Shown here piece by piece: positions 24,370 through 34,008 of a stretch of 64,000 nt of DNA. This stretch comes from a virus. The stretch lies in the IMG/VR virus record IMGVR_UViG_3300030060_004277, positions 27,600-91,599 of that record, one strand, 5' to 3'. Both the position numbers and the translations under genes were made by a program. Under the pieces are notes generated by a model. It was given only the letters and a program-made list of their open reading frames with translations, did no database searches and had not been told where the DNA came from. Position 1 is the stretch's first letter. Each line of letters begins with the position of its first letter.

Positions 24370-27300
24370 TCATACCTCTAAATCGTCGTACTGCTCTTCC
24401 TTCTTCTTCTTTTCTTTAGGTTTCTTGGGGTAGTCTGAAGGTTTCTCTGGGTCTTGCTCAGGCCTCTCTTTCATGTCCCAGTCTGGGACTGCGTGCTCCG
24501 AAGTTAGTGAAGTTGGCCCTCGGGGACTGGCTATATCTGAGCCGACATCAATACCAAGAGCCCTACCACCGCTCATAGGGTAGTGACCGCTACCTGTCAT
24601 TTTCTCGAGTTTCTCTAATGCCTTCTCTATGAGAAGAAGGGCCTTCAGCGTGTCCTTCGGTTTGAGAAGCACATTCTTGTCCTTCTTGGGTTTGAGAAGC
24701 CCACCGCTCTGATGCTCTATTCTCCTAGCACGCTCATCAGTCATGCCCTCGTTTGATTCGTCCTCATCCCAATCAGCCCTATCCAACTCCTCTTTCAGGA
24801 GTTCTTTGAAACCTTGACGCCAATAGGGTTCTAGGCTGTTAGCGAGTCTCAATGAGTAATCTGACTTGGTTATGCTGCCTATCGCTGCGATTGGGTTGAC
24901 GGGTTCCTCATCTACTATCTCGTACTTCACCAAGTCCTCCGGTAGATGGAGAATGAAATGCCCCCTGTCCATCTCCATTGCGAAAGGTATGTGGATTTGC
25001 TCCTGTGCTTTTGCAAGCAGAACCCACTTCGGGTGTCTCTCCTCGCCTTTCATGTAAGTAGACTTGGCATCTCTCAAGAGTAGTTTCTGCCCACCACCAC
25101 CGAGGTCCTTGACTGCTTCCTCGAATCCCACATCGTCCGTGACACGTATGGATTCAGGGCTTGGGACATGCACAGGCTCATGACTGTCGAACTGTCCCCT
25201 GATTAGTTTGACCCTCTCTCTGGTAGTGAGGTCTGTGACGTCCGTGTCATCGTATAGCAGGATGTCATTGATGTGAATATCATCATCCACTATGGTGCAG
25301 TCGATTACGTAATCCCTCTGGCATACCTTCCTGAGCGCTGCTCTCATGTCATCGTCCACTCCGATTTTTTCGCCATCCTCATCGGTGATTTCTATCCTAC
25401 TGCCCTTCTTCTTGACCTTGACCCTCTGACCCTCGTGATACTTCGATACGACCCACTCGCCAGTGAATCCGCGTAGTTCCTCCATGTCATCGATTTCGAA
25501 TATCCTGTGAAGCGGGTCTATCAGTGGCATCTCCTTGGGCAACTCCGCCTTGAGCATCTTACCAATCGCATTGAAGTCGTCTATTGGTGCCATTCCGGTG
25601 TTCGGGTCCACAGCCATCTGGTTGTTTTGCAGACCTGATATCTGGGATAGTCCCGGTTGTGAGTAGAGGTCTTGCGTCCACTCGTCTCCGAATACGTAGT
25701 TCATCCAAGGCATGGAGACCGAGTTCAACAGAGTGTCACTGGGCATGTTGGTGCCAACCATGGGACTTCCCCTCGAATTGTACTCGACACCTATGCTAGG
25801 TGACATCGAGAATCCGAAGTCCATCCTGCCTGAGTTGTATATTGGTGAGATTACATTGCCCTCCATCTCAGGAACTGGTCTTATCGGCACAGACATTCTA
25901 CCGTGGACTGGTTTTGTCACACTACCAGCGCTGGCCTCCTCAAGGGGACCCGATTGCCCCTCATCAAATGTGAAGATGTGACTGGAGAGTGCCTTGTGCC
26001 TCTCCCTCTCCTTGGTCGTCGAGTCGATGTCCTTGTTAGGCGTCGGATGCTCCTGATGGCCGAGACCGTATGCGGTCATGTCACCCATCCTAGCCAATTG
26101 ACGAAGGAAGCCAAGAGAGCGATATGCCGTGTTGCCTGTGTTGAAGGCCTTAGCCTCCCTTAGGTTTCTAACAGGCACATTCTCAAAGCCATCGATGTGC
26201 TCTCTGAGGTTGTCTATGTCCTTGAACTCCGAGAACATGTTGTCCATCCTCGGATGAAGTTCCTCACCCATCGTGGTGACTTGTCCGAAGGTAGCAGCCT
26301 TCGTAGGACCGACTAACGTGGCTAGAGTGTCTTCGACTTGTTTGTTGTGGAACTCGTCATCAGGTAGACCTAGAGCCTGTCTTGCCTCCTCCACTTCCAT
26401 ATCAGGAGTCAGTTCCGTGCCTTTGTCCCTCAAGGCCATAGCGAGTTTCTTGTGAGGGGATGACTGTCCTCTGGATTCCAGTCTCTGTTCTAGGCTTTCC
26501 CTAGTCTCTTCCTTCTCGTGATACCCGTGGGTGCTGAGGTCATGGTCACCATCCACCATCAATCCTCGACTAGCGTCATGAGCGAGCCTCATCGCATTCG
26601 CCATGGCTGTGACCGGGTCACCTGTGTTGAACGCATCAGGGTTCTCCTTGAGCAACATGGGCAGTAGTTTTGTCTTGGCATACTCAGCAACTGCTCTCTT
26701 GTCAGCATCCAACTTCTCGGAGAACTCTCTGCTTAGTCTCTTACCGGATACTGTTGAGTCTGGTTCCAACTGTCCCATTCTGTATTGCTCATCCTGTGCT
26801 GTTAGTTTGTCTAGGTCGCCTCTCAGGATTTGCAGTTCCGCATCCCTTCTACTACTAGGGACTTTTCCGGACTCGATGTCCTCTATCCTCTCCATGATGT
26901 CATTCATCTCTGACAGCATGCCTCTACGATTATCGGTATCTGAGATTACCTTTCTCGCGTCTCCCAGATGCTGTAGGAACTCGGAGTGAAGAGTAGGTCT
27001 CGGTCCCAATTGAGGGTCGTTATAGAGGTCTCCGTAAGTGTGAACGAACTTACTCGATGGATTGAGTGGGTCATTGTACCTACCAAGGGCGAAGGCTAGT
27101 CTATGTGCGGAACCGGACCTATTCATGAGGGAGGCATCGCCCCTAGTCTCCGAGCCTATACCCGCATAGGGATGGAACTGCTGGAAGTCAGCGGCAGTCT
27201 CCCTGTCGAACTTCATGTCTTGGAAGTGAGTGTCAGATGTCGGTAGTTGGTTGTGTACGCTCCCCATCACCGAGGGGAAGAGCGTAGTGAGGTCATCGGT

Positions 27301-29562
27301 GTAGTTGTTGTGACTGCTTCTCGCCTTGTCGCTACCCTCGATGTCCCTCCTAGATACACCATATCTGCTGAGTATCTGCAAAGGGCTCATCGGTGACCTC
27401 TGTCCGGGCAGGATGGGAGATATGTGCAATCCACCGTACAGCCCCACTGTATCCGTTCTTGGCTCCAGAATACTCGTCTTCACACCTCCAAGGAGCGACT
27501 GCTCCCCTTCCGGGGTACCGAACTCCGGTCCACCTACTTCTGCTGGTCTTGGTTTTGGTGTGACTGACTGTTCCCCTTCTTTCTTGGTCATGAATGAGGA
27601 TTCTTCACCCTCACCGTATCTGTGATGATTGTGGATGAACTCACCATAGGTCGCTGGGTCTCTACCTAGGCCACCCCTGTCACCATAGTACTTGGTAGCC
27701 AGATGGCTGAGTCCCCTCATCTTGCCATCCATCGTGATGTAGTGGTCCTTGTGTCCATCCGGTAGGTCTGCTGCTCTGGGCGCGTTGAATCCTGACCTTA
27801 TGAAACCGTATCCGTTCTTGATGTCCTTGGATTGCATGCCCAGTGATACGTTTTGGTCATATTTGGATAGGACCTGCTCGACCACATCCTTACCCAGAAG
27901 TGGCCCATCATAGACCTCATCAGGTAGTGTGGAGTGCTTATCAAGGGGATTCAACTGATTGTCATATCCGGCAAGACTGAGGAATCCTTCCCTACTGAGT
28001 GCTGCTTCATTGGAACTATTCGCATGGTCCCTGAATGCCTTTGCTGGTGACTCGTTGGTCTCCAAGAATGACTTCAATCTATTTCGACCGAAGTCATCAT
28101 GAGTGAAGAGATTGGGTATCTCATGAATGTCATCCATGTCAGAGCCTTGATTCAAGAGTGAGGTCAGTCCGTTGAGCAGGTTGTCATAGGCATTGGTCTT
28201 GTCATCTACGCTGACATTCCTGAGAGCAGATGCTATGCCACCTTCCGAGCCTTTGAACTTGGAGTCTGACTCGGACTCGATGGTCTTCGGCACATTAGGC
28301 GCTGAAGCCCCATGACCCCTGCTGAACCAATGCTTCTCAGGTCCAGCGTTCATCTCTAGGTTCTTCTTGAGTCTGGTCATGGGGAACTCCTTGCCATCAG
28401 ATAGGGTGACCAACTGATGCTCGGGGTCATCACTCCCATTGTCATCAAGATGCTGGAGTATCTTGGTTCGGTCCTCTGGCTTCAGGAAGTACATGCCTTT
28501 CTTCAGAGTGTCCCAACCCATGGAATGACTGTGCTTCATTGGATAGGATTCCGCTGCCTCTGGACCGAACTCAGTGACGAAGTCTGCTCTCTCTTGGTCG
28601 GTCATGCCCTCAGTCGGGTCGACAGTCGTAGTGGTAGTACCACCCAATGACATCTTGTCCATCCTGTCTTTGAAGTGCTGCATCTGCATGGCTCTCTCCT
28701 TGCTCTCCTCTGACAATCCAGAGAATTTTTCCTCGAGAGCAGCCATATCAGTGGCCTCCTCTTCCTTCCATCTCTCATAGTCGTTCATGCGTGTCGTTTC
28801 CATGTGGTCATAGGGGCTGTCGACGTTGTTCGACTTGGGACCACCGAGGAAGGAGTATGCGATATCACCACCACCCCTGTCTACACCTTCGTATATCGGG
28901 GAGCCTAGTTTTCTGTGGTGCTTCTCATGAGCATCCTCGACTCTCATGGCTTGCTTGGCGAAGGACTCCTCTTCAGGAGCCTCTGCCATCTTCTCATGGA
29001 AGTCATCCTCCCACCATGGTGTGTCATCGTGGCCGAAGTACTTCTCGAAGAGCATAGACTCGTACTTGGGTCTACCAGTCACTGTGTTCTGCATCCTCAT
29101 AGGATGGATATCCTCATGGAAGGGATGGTGAATTGGATAGTGGCCATCTTCGTCAGGTTTCGCTCCGGGCCATTTCCCGTGGGCCATACCTGTATCATGA
29201 CCACCTGTCATTCTCCCTTGGTAATGATGGTCAGTCATGTACTGGGGTAGGAGTCTGGAGATGTTTCTTGTGAAGGAAGAGGGTTTGCCTCTCGGTTTTA
29301 TGGTCCTCTCGACATCAGGCTCGGTGCGCTCTAGGTAATCTACCAGTTCCTGTCCCGAGAGAGTCTGCTTCAGGATGTCTGTAGCGGCTTTGAGACAAAC
29401 TAGGTCATCATTGGTGGCTTCGTAGTCCATGCCTGAGCGAATTATGTTCTCGACCGAGACTAGGTAATGACCAGCCTCTTGCTCGTAATCATAGCCCTGT
29501 GTGATTGATTTGAGTAAATCGGCTCTGTTCCTCGCAAGAACCTCTAGCCCATCCTCTCGCAC
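24370..29562 (-). CDS. Very large virion-module protein with DNA-ligase-like nucleotidyltransferase domain
   Basis: The product has 1730 residues, starting at GTG 29562. Most is His/Met/Asp/Pro-rich, without clear domains, and looks like an internal virion or polyvalent protein. Residues about 1340-1590 resemble the adenylation domain of ATP-dependent DNA ligases: SKYHEGQRVKVKKKG at the motif I position, DYVIDCTIVDDDIHINDILLY as motif III, TRERVKLIRGQF as the following helix, and KLLLRDAKSTYMKG...WVLLAKA as motifs IV-V. The usual motif I is KxDG; here the residues are KYHEG, so the catalytic lysine may be displaced or lost. The C terminus is Lys/Pro-rich. It lies between portal accessory genes and the protease, where minor capsid or ejection proteins are found. 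Activity is uncertain. Confidence 0.75.
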   Translation of the reverse strand: MREDGLEVLARNRADLLKSITQGYDYEQEAGHYLVSVENIIRSGMDYEATNDDLVCLKAATDILKQTLSGQELVDYLERTEPDVERTIKPRGKPSSFTRNISRLLPQYMTDHHYQGRMTGGHDTGMAHGKWPGAKPDEDGHYPIHHPFHEDIHPMRMQNTVTGRPKYESMLFEKYFGHDDTPWWEDDFHEKMAEAPEEESFAKQAMRVEDAHEKHHRKLGSPIYEGVDRGGGDIAYSFLGGPKSNNVDSPYDHMETTRMNDYERWKEEEATDMAALEEKFSGLSEESKERAMQMQHFKDRMDKMSLGGTTTTTVDPTEGMTDQERADFVTEFGPEAAESYPMKHSHSMGWDTLKKGMYFLKPEDRTKILQHLDDNGSDDPEHQLVTLSDGKEFPMTRLKKNLEMNAGPEKHWFSRGHGASAPNVPKTIESESDSKFKGSEGGIASALRNVSVDDKTNAYDNLLNGLTSLLNQGSDMDDIHEIPNLFTHDDFGRNRLKSFLETNESPAKAFRDHANSSNEAALSREGFLSLAGYDNQLNPLDKHSTLPDEVYDGPLLGKDVVEQVLSKYDQNVSLGMQSKDIKNGYGFIRSGFNAPRAADLPDGHKDHYITMDGKMRGLSHLATKYYGDRGGLGRDPATYGEFIHNHHRYGEGEESSFMTKKEGEQSVTPKPRPAEVGGPEFGTPEGEQSLLGGVKTSILEPRTDTVGLYGGLHISPILPGQRSPMSPLQILSRYGVSRRDIEGSDKARSSHNNYTDDLTTLFPSVMGSVHNQLPTSDTHFQDMKFDRETAADFQQFHPYAGIGSETRGDASLMNRSGSAHRLAFALGRYNDPLNPSSKFVHTYGDLYNDPQLGPRPTLHSEFLQHLGDARKVISDTDNRRGMLSEMNDIMERIEDIESGKVPSSRRDAELQILRGDLDKLTAQDEQYRMGQLEPDSTVSGKRLSREFSEKLDADKRAVAEYAKTKLLPMLLKENPDAFNTGDPVTAMANAMRLAHDASRGLMVDGDHDLSTHGYHEKEETRESLEQRLESRGQSSPHKKLAMALRDKGTELTPDMEVEEARQALGLPDDEFHNKQVEDTLATLVGPTKAATFGQVTTMGEELHPRMDNMFSEFKDIDNLREHIDGFENVPVRNLREAKAFNTGNTAYRSLGFLRQLARMGDMTAYGLGHQEHPTPNKDIDSTTKERERHKALSSHIFTFDEGQSGPLEEASAGSVTKPVHGRMSVPIRPVPEMEGNVISPIYNSGRMDFGFSMSPSIGVEYNSRGSPMVGTNMPSDTLLNSVSMPWMNYVFGDEWTQDLYSQPGLSQISGLQNNQMAVDPNTGMAPIDDFNAIGKMLKAELPKEMPLIDPLHRIFEIDDMEELRGFTGEWVVSKYHEGQRVKVKKKGSRIEITDEDGEKIGVDDDMRAALRKVCQRDYVIDCTIVDDDIHINDILLYDDTDVTDLTTRERVKLIRGQFDSHEPVHVPSPESIRVTDDVGFEEAVKDLGGGGQKLLLRDAKSTYMKGEERHPKWVLLAKAQEQIHIPFAMEMDRGHFILHLPEDLVKYEIVDEEPVNPIAAIGSITKSDYSLRLANSLEPYWRQGFKELLKEELDRADWDEDESNEGMTDERARRIEHQSGGLLKPKKDKNVLLKPKDTLKALLLIEKALEKLEKMTGSGHYPMSGGRALGIDVGSDIASPRGPTSLTSEHAVPDWDMKERPEQDPEKPSDYPKKPKEKKKKEEQYDDLEV

Positions 29563-29574
29563 TTGACCACCTTC

Positions 29575-29727
29575 TCACCCCATCGCTGGTGCGTACTGTG
29601 CACATTCACTCAGACTCTGTCCTTCATGACCGGGTACTTTGCAACCCTCGTACGCATTAGCACCACACCTAGCGCAGGGGCCCATTACGGCTGGTGCCTT
29701 TCTTACTGCCACATAACCCACGTTCAT
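29575..29727 (-). CDS. 50-residue Cys-rich mini-protein
   Basis: A small open frame fills the gap between two larger genes. It begins MNVGYVAVRKAP, contains GPCARCGANAYEGC and ends ECAQYAPAMG. Its ATG overlaps the TGA of the upstream gene (ATGA), and it stops 13 bases before the start of the large downstream gene, exactly the packing seen in the rest of the operon. The CxxC pair with two later cysteines suggests zinc binding. Family unknown. Confidence 0.65.
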   Translation of the reverse strand: MNVGYVAVRKAPAVMGPCARCGANAYEGCKVPGHEGQSLSECAQYAPAMG

Positions 29728-30344
29728 CCCTCTGTCTGGTGACCGGGGGCAGGATTATCGTGTGGATTCTGGTTCCTGTTCAAAGACTCGAGATTTACAG
29801 TGGAGGACGATGCGCCTTTGTTGGCGACGTCCTCTGAATCCAGTAGGCTGTTGTTAGTGCTGTACTGTTGATGGTAGGTATTACCACCGGTCTCAATCAT
29901 GAACTGTGTGGACTCAGGATTCGTGTTGAAAGTCTGTATCTTGTGCTGTGAGCCTTTCTTCATATCAACCGATGCCTTGCCCATGCAACCCATCTTCATG
30001 CACATGCCCTTCTCCATGTCCATCTTCTTCTCACCACAGGTTGGGCACATTCCCATGCCCTTTCCCTTCTCGACTTTGTCGACGCTCTTATCACATTGCG
30101 CTTTTTCCTTTGCCGTGCACTCAGAGTATTTCTTACCGAAGTTCTTCTGACAGTATTTGTCTTTCTCACTCATGTCGGCTTTCTTCTTCTCGTCTTTAGC
30201 ACCCTTGCCATCTGCCGCGAATGCAGGAACCTTCTTGCCCTCATGTTCGACCATATCCAATTTTTCAGCCTTCTCAAGTAGGCTCTTGGCTCTCTTTAGC
30301 AGTTCAAATGCCTCGCCTGAGGCCGGGCTTGGTATGGGTCTCAT
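29724..30344 (-). CDS. Cys/Lys/Met-rich virion-module protein
   Basis: The product has 206 residues. The N terminus contains SGEAFELLKRAKSLLEKAEK, a member of the recurring A-W/F-x-x-L-K peptide class found in this virus. The centre holds KYCQKNFGKKYSECTAKEKAQC followed by CPTCG and CMKMGCMGK, so several Cys pairs could bind metal. The C-terminal 80 residues are polar, Asn/Ser/Gln-rich and probably disordered. It sits two bases after the upstream gene in the portal-capsid interval. Role unknown; a scaffolding or internal virion component is plausible from position. Confidence 0.6.
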   Translation of the reverse strand: MRPIPSPASGEAFELLKRAKSLLEKAEKLDMVEHEGKKVPAFAADGKGAKDEKKKADMSEKDKYCQKNFGKKYSECTAKEKAQCDKSVDKVEKGKGMGMCPTCGEKKMDMEKGMCMKMGCMGKASVDMKKGSQHKIQTFNTNPESTQFMIETGGNTYHQQYSTNNSLLDSEDVANKGASSSTVNLESLNRNQNPHDNPAPGHQTEG

Positions 30345-30345
30345 T

Positions 30346-30687
30346 TCAATACAACTCCTTTACTTCTCTGGTCTGCTCGGCCATCTCGTGGATTTCCGAC
30401 CAACTTAGATTGTGTATCTCCTCATTGCTGTACTCGTTGTTATCAGACTTGGTAACAGCACTGGCATCATCGACTGGTAGGTCACCGCGTAGTGGGTCAT
30501 AACCGACATCGACACTGAGAGGAGTTCTTGCGGTGACGTATCCCGCCTTCTTCAGCAGAGCGGCGGGTGAATCTACCATTCTCTTTAGTGCGGCGTTCTC
30601 TGCCTTTAGAATTTGAACCTCGTTGTCGATGCTCTCCATCTTGGTGATGAGAGTATTCATCAGTTTCTCTGCGCCGCCCTCTTCCAT
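30346..30687 (-). CDS. Coiled-coil protein with scaffold-like C-terminal peptide
   Basis: ATG 30687 is preferred because GGTGAG lies nine bases upstream; a GTG at 30696 is possible. The product has about 113 residues. The N-terminal half is a leucine-zipper-like coiled coil (MESIDNEVQILKAENAALKRM). The C terminus contains NLSWSEIHEMAEQTR, strikingly like SWSEVHNLATR at the end of the protease-scaffold. I infer that both peptides dock on the same surface, perhaps the capsid or portal. Its gene lies between the portal and the large ligase-like protein. Confidence 0.6.
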   Translation of the reverse strand: MEEGGAEKLMNTLITKMESIDNEVQILKAENAALKRMVDSPAALLKKAGYVTARTPLSVDVGYDPLRGDLPVDDASAVTKSDNNEYSNEEIHNLSWSEIHEMAEQTREVKELY

Positions 30688-30692
30688 CAGTT

Positions 30693-31058
30693 TCACTCAC
30701 CGGGTCCGACGTATCTACCGAATGTGCTTCTTGCTTTCTGCATTCGTGAGTTTGTTCTCGCTGACATTATTGTTCCGGGTAGTTGAATATCCCTGTTCGC
30801 TGGGTCGAATGACGAGCCAGATTCGTTGAAGGATGCTGTTGGGACACCGTTTGCGAATACAGTCAGAGGGTCAGATGCGGCCTCCTCTGCTTTCTTGATT
30901 GCGTAGACAAGGTCCTCCTCTAGGTAAGAACTGAGTTTCTTTATCTCAGAAAGGTGCATTCTTGCTGCCTCTGGTTCTCCCGCTTCTATGGCCTTGGCAA
31001 AGGCCTCATTGTGTACGTTCATTTTTCTTGCCATAGGGTGCATCTTGACTAAGTCCAT
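30693..31058 (-). CDS. Small helical protein next to portal, unknown
   Basis: The product has 121 residues. The first 70 residues look helical and charged (NEAFAKAIEAGEPEAARMHLSEIKKL), resembling a helix-turn-helix hairpin; the last 50 are Ser/Asn/Arg-rich and likely extended. No family is recognised. It is the first gene after the portal, separated by 38 bases, and overlaps the next gene's possible GTG start. A portal-associated or internal capsid role is only positional inference. Confidence 0.5.
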   Translation of the reverse strand: MDLVKMHPMARKMNVHNEAFAKAIEAGEPEAARMHLSEIKKLSSYLEEDLVYAIKKAEEAASDPLTVFANGVPTASFNESGSSFDPANRDIQLPGTIMSARTNSRMQKARSTFGRYVGPGE

Positions 31059-31096
31059 GGTAATCTCGCCCTGCTCGTAAACGTCACGACTTTTAA

Positions 31097-32872
31097 TTAT
31101 GCACCCCGAAACCGTCTCGCATTCATTAAAGCACGACTATTTTGCTCCTGCTGTGAGGGTTGCGCACCTCGTTGTTGAACTGAAGATATTGGAGAGCCAG
31201 AGCCAGCCACTGTTCGACGTTGAGGAGCGGCTGGTCCTCTGGGTGTTCTGATACCAACACCCTCTCCTCCGGGTTGTGAGGGTGGCATCATTTGCCTCAT
31301 CATATTCGGTGGTAGTTGTTGGTTAAGGCCAGTTGCGCCGACAGGACCACCCGGTATCGGTGGTGCCTGACCGGGTGGCATACCCATCGCACCCATGGGT
31401 GGCATACCCGGTGGCATACCCGGTGGCATACCCTGTTGCATTCCATCCTCAGGCTGTATTTTTCTGTAGGAGAACCTGATGTCCCTGTCTCCTTCCTCTA
31501 GTAATTCAGGCTTGTATCCGAGCATCTGCATCCTCTGAGCGAGGTTGACTTCCATCTCGTCTCTCCTGAGTCTGGTAATCTCGTCCTCTTCCTCATTCGG
31601 ATAGAGGGTAATCTTCCAATCCGTTATGCCCATCTCTCTTAGCATTCTTGGGAATAGTATGTCCGTGTATACCTTCTGACCGAACTCCACTGCTCTGTTC
31701 GTGACTAGAATCTGCATGCCTTCGTTGCCGAGCCCACCGCTCTTCCCGCTATCGACCATGAAGATGCTGCTAACACCATAGTAGGCTGCTATCCTGTTTC
31801 TAATCTCATCCCTGACAGCGGTGTACTGCATCTCCTCTAGGGTGTCCATGAACTTGACCCAATTCACTCCACCTCTGCCGGTCTGACTCTCAATACCGAC
31901 TTTAGGGATGTAATGAGGGTCTCTTTCCATCTTCTCATCGACCGATTTCCAGAACGACTTCATTGACTCTAGGTTGTCAGTTGTGACCGATATGATACCC
32001 TTTGGCGTCCTTCTCTTCTGGTATGCTGTGTACATGTAGTTATCCATGGCGGTCAAGGTCATCGCTTGACGCCACATAGTATTGACTGGGCTCCTGCCAT
32101 ACAGTTTGCTTGGTGAGTACTTGCTGATGTGAATGACCTCACCTTCTAGGTAATACTGGGTCTTGCCACTACCAGCCATGTTAGCATAGTGCGCATCCTG
32201 CATGTGGTTACCACACACAGTGCACTTCTCCTCCTGTCCGGGGTAGGCGATTTGGTCTCTGTGAATCGGGCAGACCTTGTACCTACCACCTCTGACTCCC
32301 CTCTTGTCTGATATGATTCTCATGAAGATGGGGTCACCGCGAATGACCTCTCTTATTCTATAGTGTTGTATCTCGCCGGTATCAGGGTCGATGTAATAAT
32401 CCTTGACGAGTATGAGGAAGGCATCATCCACGACGTTCAGGTCCTTCTCCAATTCGAACATGACTTGCATGAAACCCTGCTCCATCGAGTTCTCGCCCCT
32501 CAACAGCCATTTCGCGTATGTGGTCTGATGAGGGTCGGGTCCTCTTACCTCACCACCGCAGATATCACAGACATCCAAGTCGAATTGATACTCCTCATCA
32601 CATTCGACGCATTTCTTCTGGAACTTCTTCTCCCAGTAGTATCCTCTTCTGAAAATCTCCTGTTGAAGTTTTGAGATGACTGTCCTAAGAATCAGATTCT
32701 CGTGTGACACTGCATATAGCGCAGGTATGGTAATGCCCTGAGCCAGAACAGGCTCTTGTATGCCTGTGGTGTATAACGGCATCTGAGGCTCAGGGGTCGA
32801 ACGAATCCTGAAAGGACCCCTTATTGCGTCTATAAATCGGCCTATTGGGCCCCTCTCTGTTTCATCAGCCAT
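31097..32872 (-). CDS. Portal protein with zinc-ribbon insertions
   Basis: ATG 32872 is chosen because it overlaps the upstream TAA (TAATG). The product has 591 residues. It fits portal proteins: YAVSHENLILRTVISKLQQEIFR near the N terminus, the wing segment LEKDLNVVDDAFLILVKDY, the RSPVNTMWRQAMTLTAMDNYMY stem region and GLGNEGMQILVTNRAVEFGQ. Two zinc ribbons are inserted: Cys88/91/102/105 and a second set around residues 205-225 (CPIHRDQ...CTVCGNH). The last 120 residues are Met/Pro/Gly/Gln-rich with a GMPP repeat encoded by 12-base repeats at 31398-31440. Zinc ribbons in a portal are unusual among bacterial phages. Order terminase, portal, protease, capsid supports the call. Confidence 0.85.
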   Translation of the reverse strand: MADETERGPIGRFIDAIRGPFRIRSTPEPQMPLYTTGIQEPVLAQGITIPALYAVSHENLILRTVISKLQQEIFRRGYYWEKKFQKKCVECDEEYQFDLDVCDICGGEVRGPDPHQTTYAKWLLRGENSMEQGFMQVMFELEKDLNVVDDAFLILVKDYYIDPDTGEIQHYRIREVIRGDPIFMRIISDKRGVRGGRYKVCPIHRDQIAYPGQEEKCTVCGNHMQDAHYANMAGSGKTQYYLEGEVIHISKYSPSKLYGRSPVNTMWRQAMTLTAMDNYMYTAYQKRRTPKGIISVTTDNLESMKSFWKSVDEKMERDPHYIPKVGIESQTGRGGVNWVKFMDTLEEMQYTAVRDEIRNRIAAYYGVSSIFMVDSGKSGGLGNEGMQILVTNRAVEFGQKVYTDILFPRMLREMGITDWKITLYPNEEEDEITRLRRDEMEVNLAQRMQMLGYKPELLEEGDRDIRFSYRKIQPEDGMQQGMPPGMPPGMPPMGAMGMPPGQAPPIPGGPVGATGLNQQLPPNMMRQMMPPSQPGGEGVGIRTPRGPAAPQRRTVAGSGSPISSVQQRGAQPSQQEQNSRALMNARRFRGA

Positions 32873-34008
32873 TACAATCTCTCCTGCCACTTAGCAACGT
32901 CGTCGGCACTTACGCCCCACTCTGCGAGTAGGGTCTCGCTCTTTGCCTTGTCGTCGCTCCAGTTCGAGTACCTTACTACCCTTTTGAGTTCCTCTTTTCT
33001 CATGGAGTCATCCTCCTCAAGGAAGGCAAGCACTGCTTTTGCCTGTGTTTTCTTCATCTGTAGATGAGGCATAATCTTGTCGAGTAGTTTCCTGATATCA
33101 CCTTTGGAGTAGAACTGCAATCTGTGTTGACTCCTCTGGCTGTCCTTATACACCTTCTGGTCCAACTGAAGAACACCGCAATCAAGGACTTTTCTGAGTT
33201 CTTCGCAATGCAGCCTGCCCCTCGTACCGGTGGCAATAAACCCTGCTCGGGGCTCACCCCTCTTGGTTATGGTGATATATCCGTCAGCATCGAGGAATCC
33301 GGCAGCGTATGCATACGGGTCTTTGAGCACAAGACCGTTCTTGTCCATCTTTACGAAAGTGCCTCTCTGTGCACCGTTGACTATGTCCACCTCCTCACCA
33401 TACAATGAGAGCAGTTTGGATAGTTTGTTTGCAGTGAGACCGGGCATCTTCTCGATGTTGTCGGATTCGAAGAGTGCTCTGGCACTCATCGGCCCGTTCA
33501 TCTTCAGGAGACTAGAACACTTGGCTATCGTCTCCTGTTCCTTTTCCGTGAGTCTCGTCATCTGGGACAACGTGGACTTCCACATCTTCCTAGCATCCTT
33601 CCTCATGTTCATAGAGTCTACCCAAGCGACTCTTTCCTCATCACCCCAGACATCCTCGTGGTCTGCGAGCATCTTGAGAGTCTCCTCTCCCTTTCTCCAA
33701 AGCCTGCATGCTTTGATTAGACTGACTTTCCTAGAGTCGGAGAACTTTCTCAGAGACTTCAGACTCCTGTCGGACAAGTCAAAGTTCCTTATCTCCTTGA
33801 TGTAGTCGTTAGCCCAGTCTATCTCATTGAGAGTCATCTGCACTTCCATTGACTTGAGTGTTCGGACATCCTCAATCAGAGCGTCTATGTCCTGCTTCTC
33901 ATCCTTGTTATGCCTTCTCGCTTTCCGCAGTCTGTGCACTACGTCAGTGGCAGAGATGCCGAGGTTGTCCTCGAACCACCCTTCGCCACTCTTGGAGAAG
34001 TTGCTCAT
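32872..34008 (-). CDS. Winged-helix plus LAGLIDADG-domain protein
   Basis: ATG 34008 is preferred; ATG 34014 is in frame. The product has about 378 residues. The first 170 are charged and helical. A winged-helix-like region follows (GPMSARALFES...LTANKLSKLLSLYG...GTFVKM). At about residues 234-243 there is a LAGLIDADG-type motif, YAAGFLDADGYITI, followed by about 90 residues with a strand-helix pattern typical of one LAGLIDADG half. A single motif implies action as a dimer, if it is a nuclease. It sits between large terminase and portal, where a small terminase or homing gene could be. It may be a free-standing homing endonuclease, or a LAGLIDADG fold reused as a DNA-binding packaging or regulatory factor. 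A 21-codon frame at 34005-34070 ends ATGA on this start. Confidence 0.75.
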   Translation of the reverse strand: MSNFSKSGEGWFEDNLGISATDVVHRLRKARRHNKDEKQDIDALIEDVRTLKSMEVQMTLNEIDWANDYIKEIRNFDLSDRSLKSLRKFSDSRKVSLIKACRLWRKGEETLKMLADHEDVWGDEERVAWVDSMNMRKDARKMWKSTLSQMTRLTEKEQETIAKCSSLLKMNGPMSARALFESDNIEKMPGLTANKLSKLLSLYGEEVDIVNGAQRGTFVKMDKNGLVLKDPYAYAAGFLDADGYITITKRGEPRAGFIATGTRGRLHCEELRKVLDCGVLQLDQKVYKDSQRSQHRLQFYSKGDIRKLLDKIMPHLQMKKTQAKAVLAFLEEDDSMRKEELKRVVRYSNWSDDKAKSETLLAEWGVSADDVAKWQERL

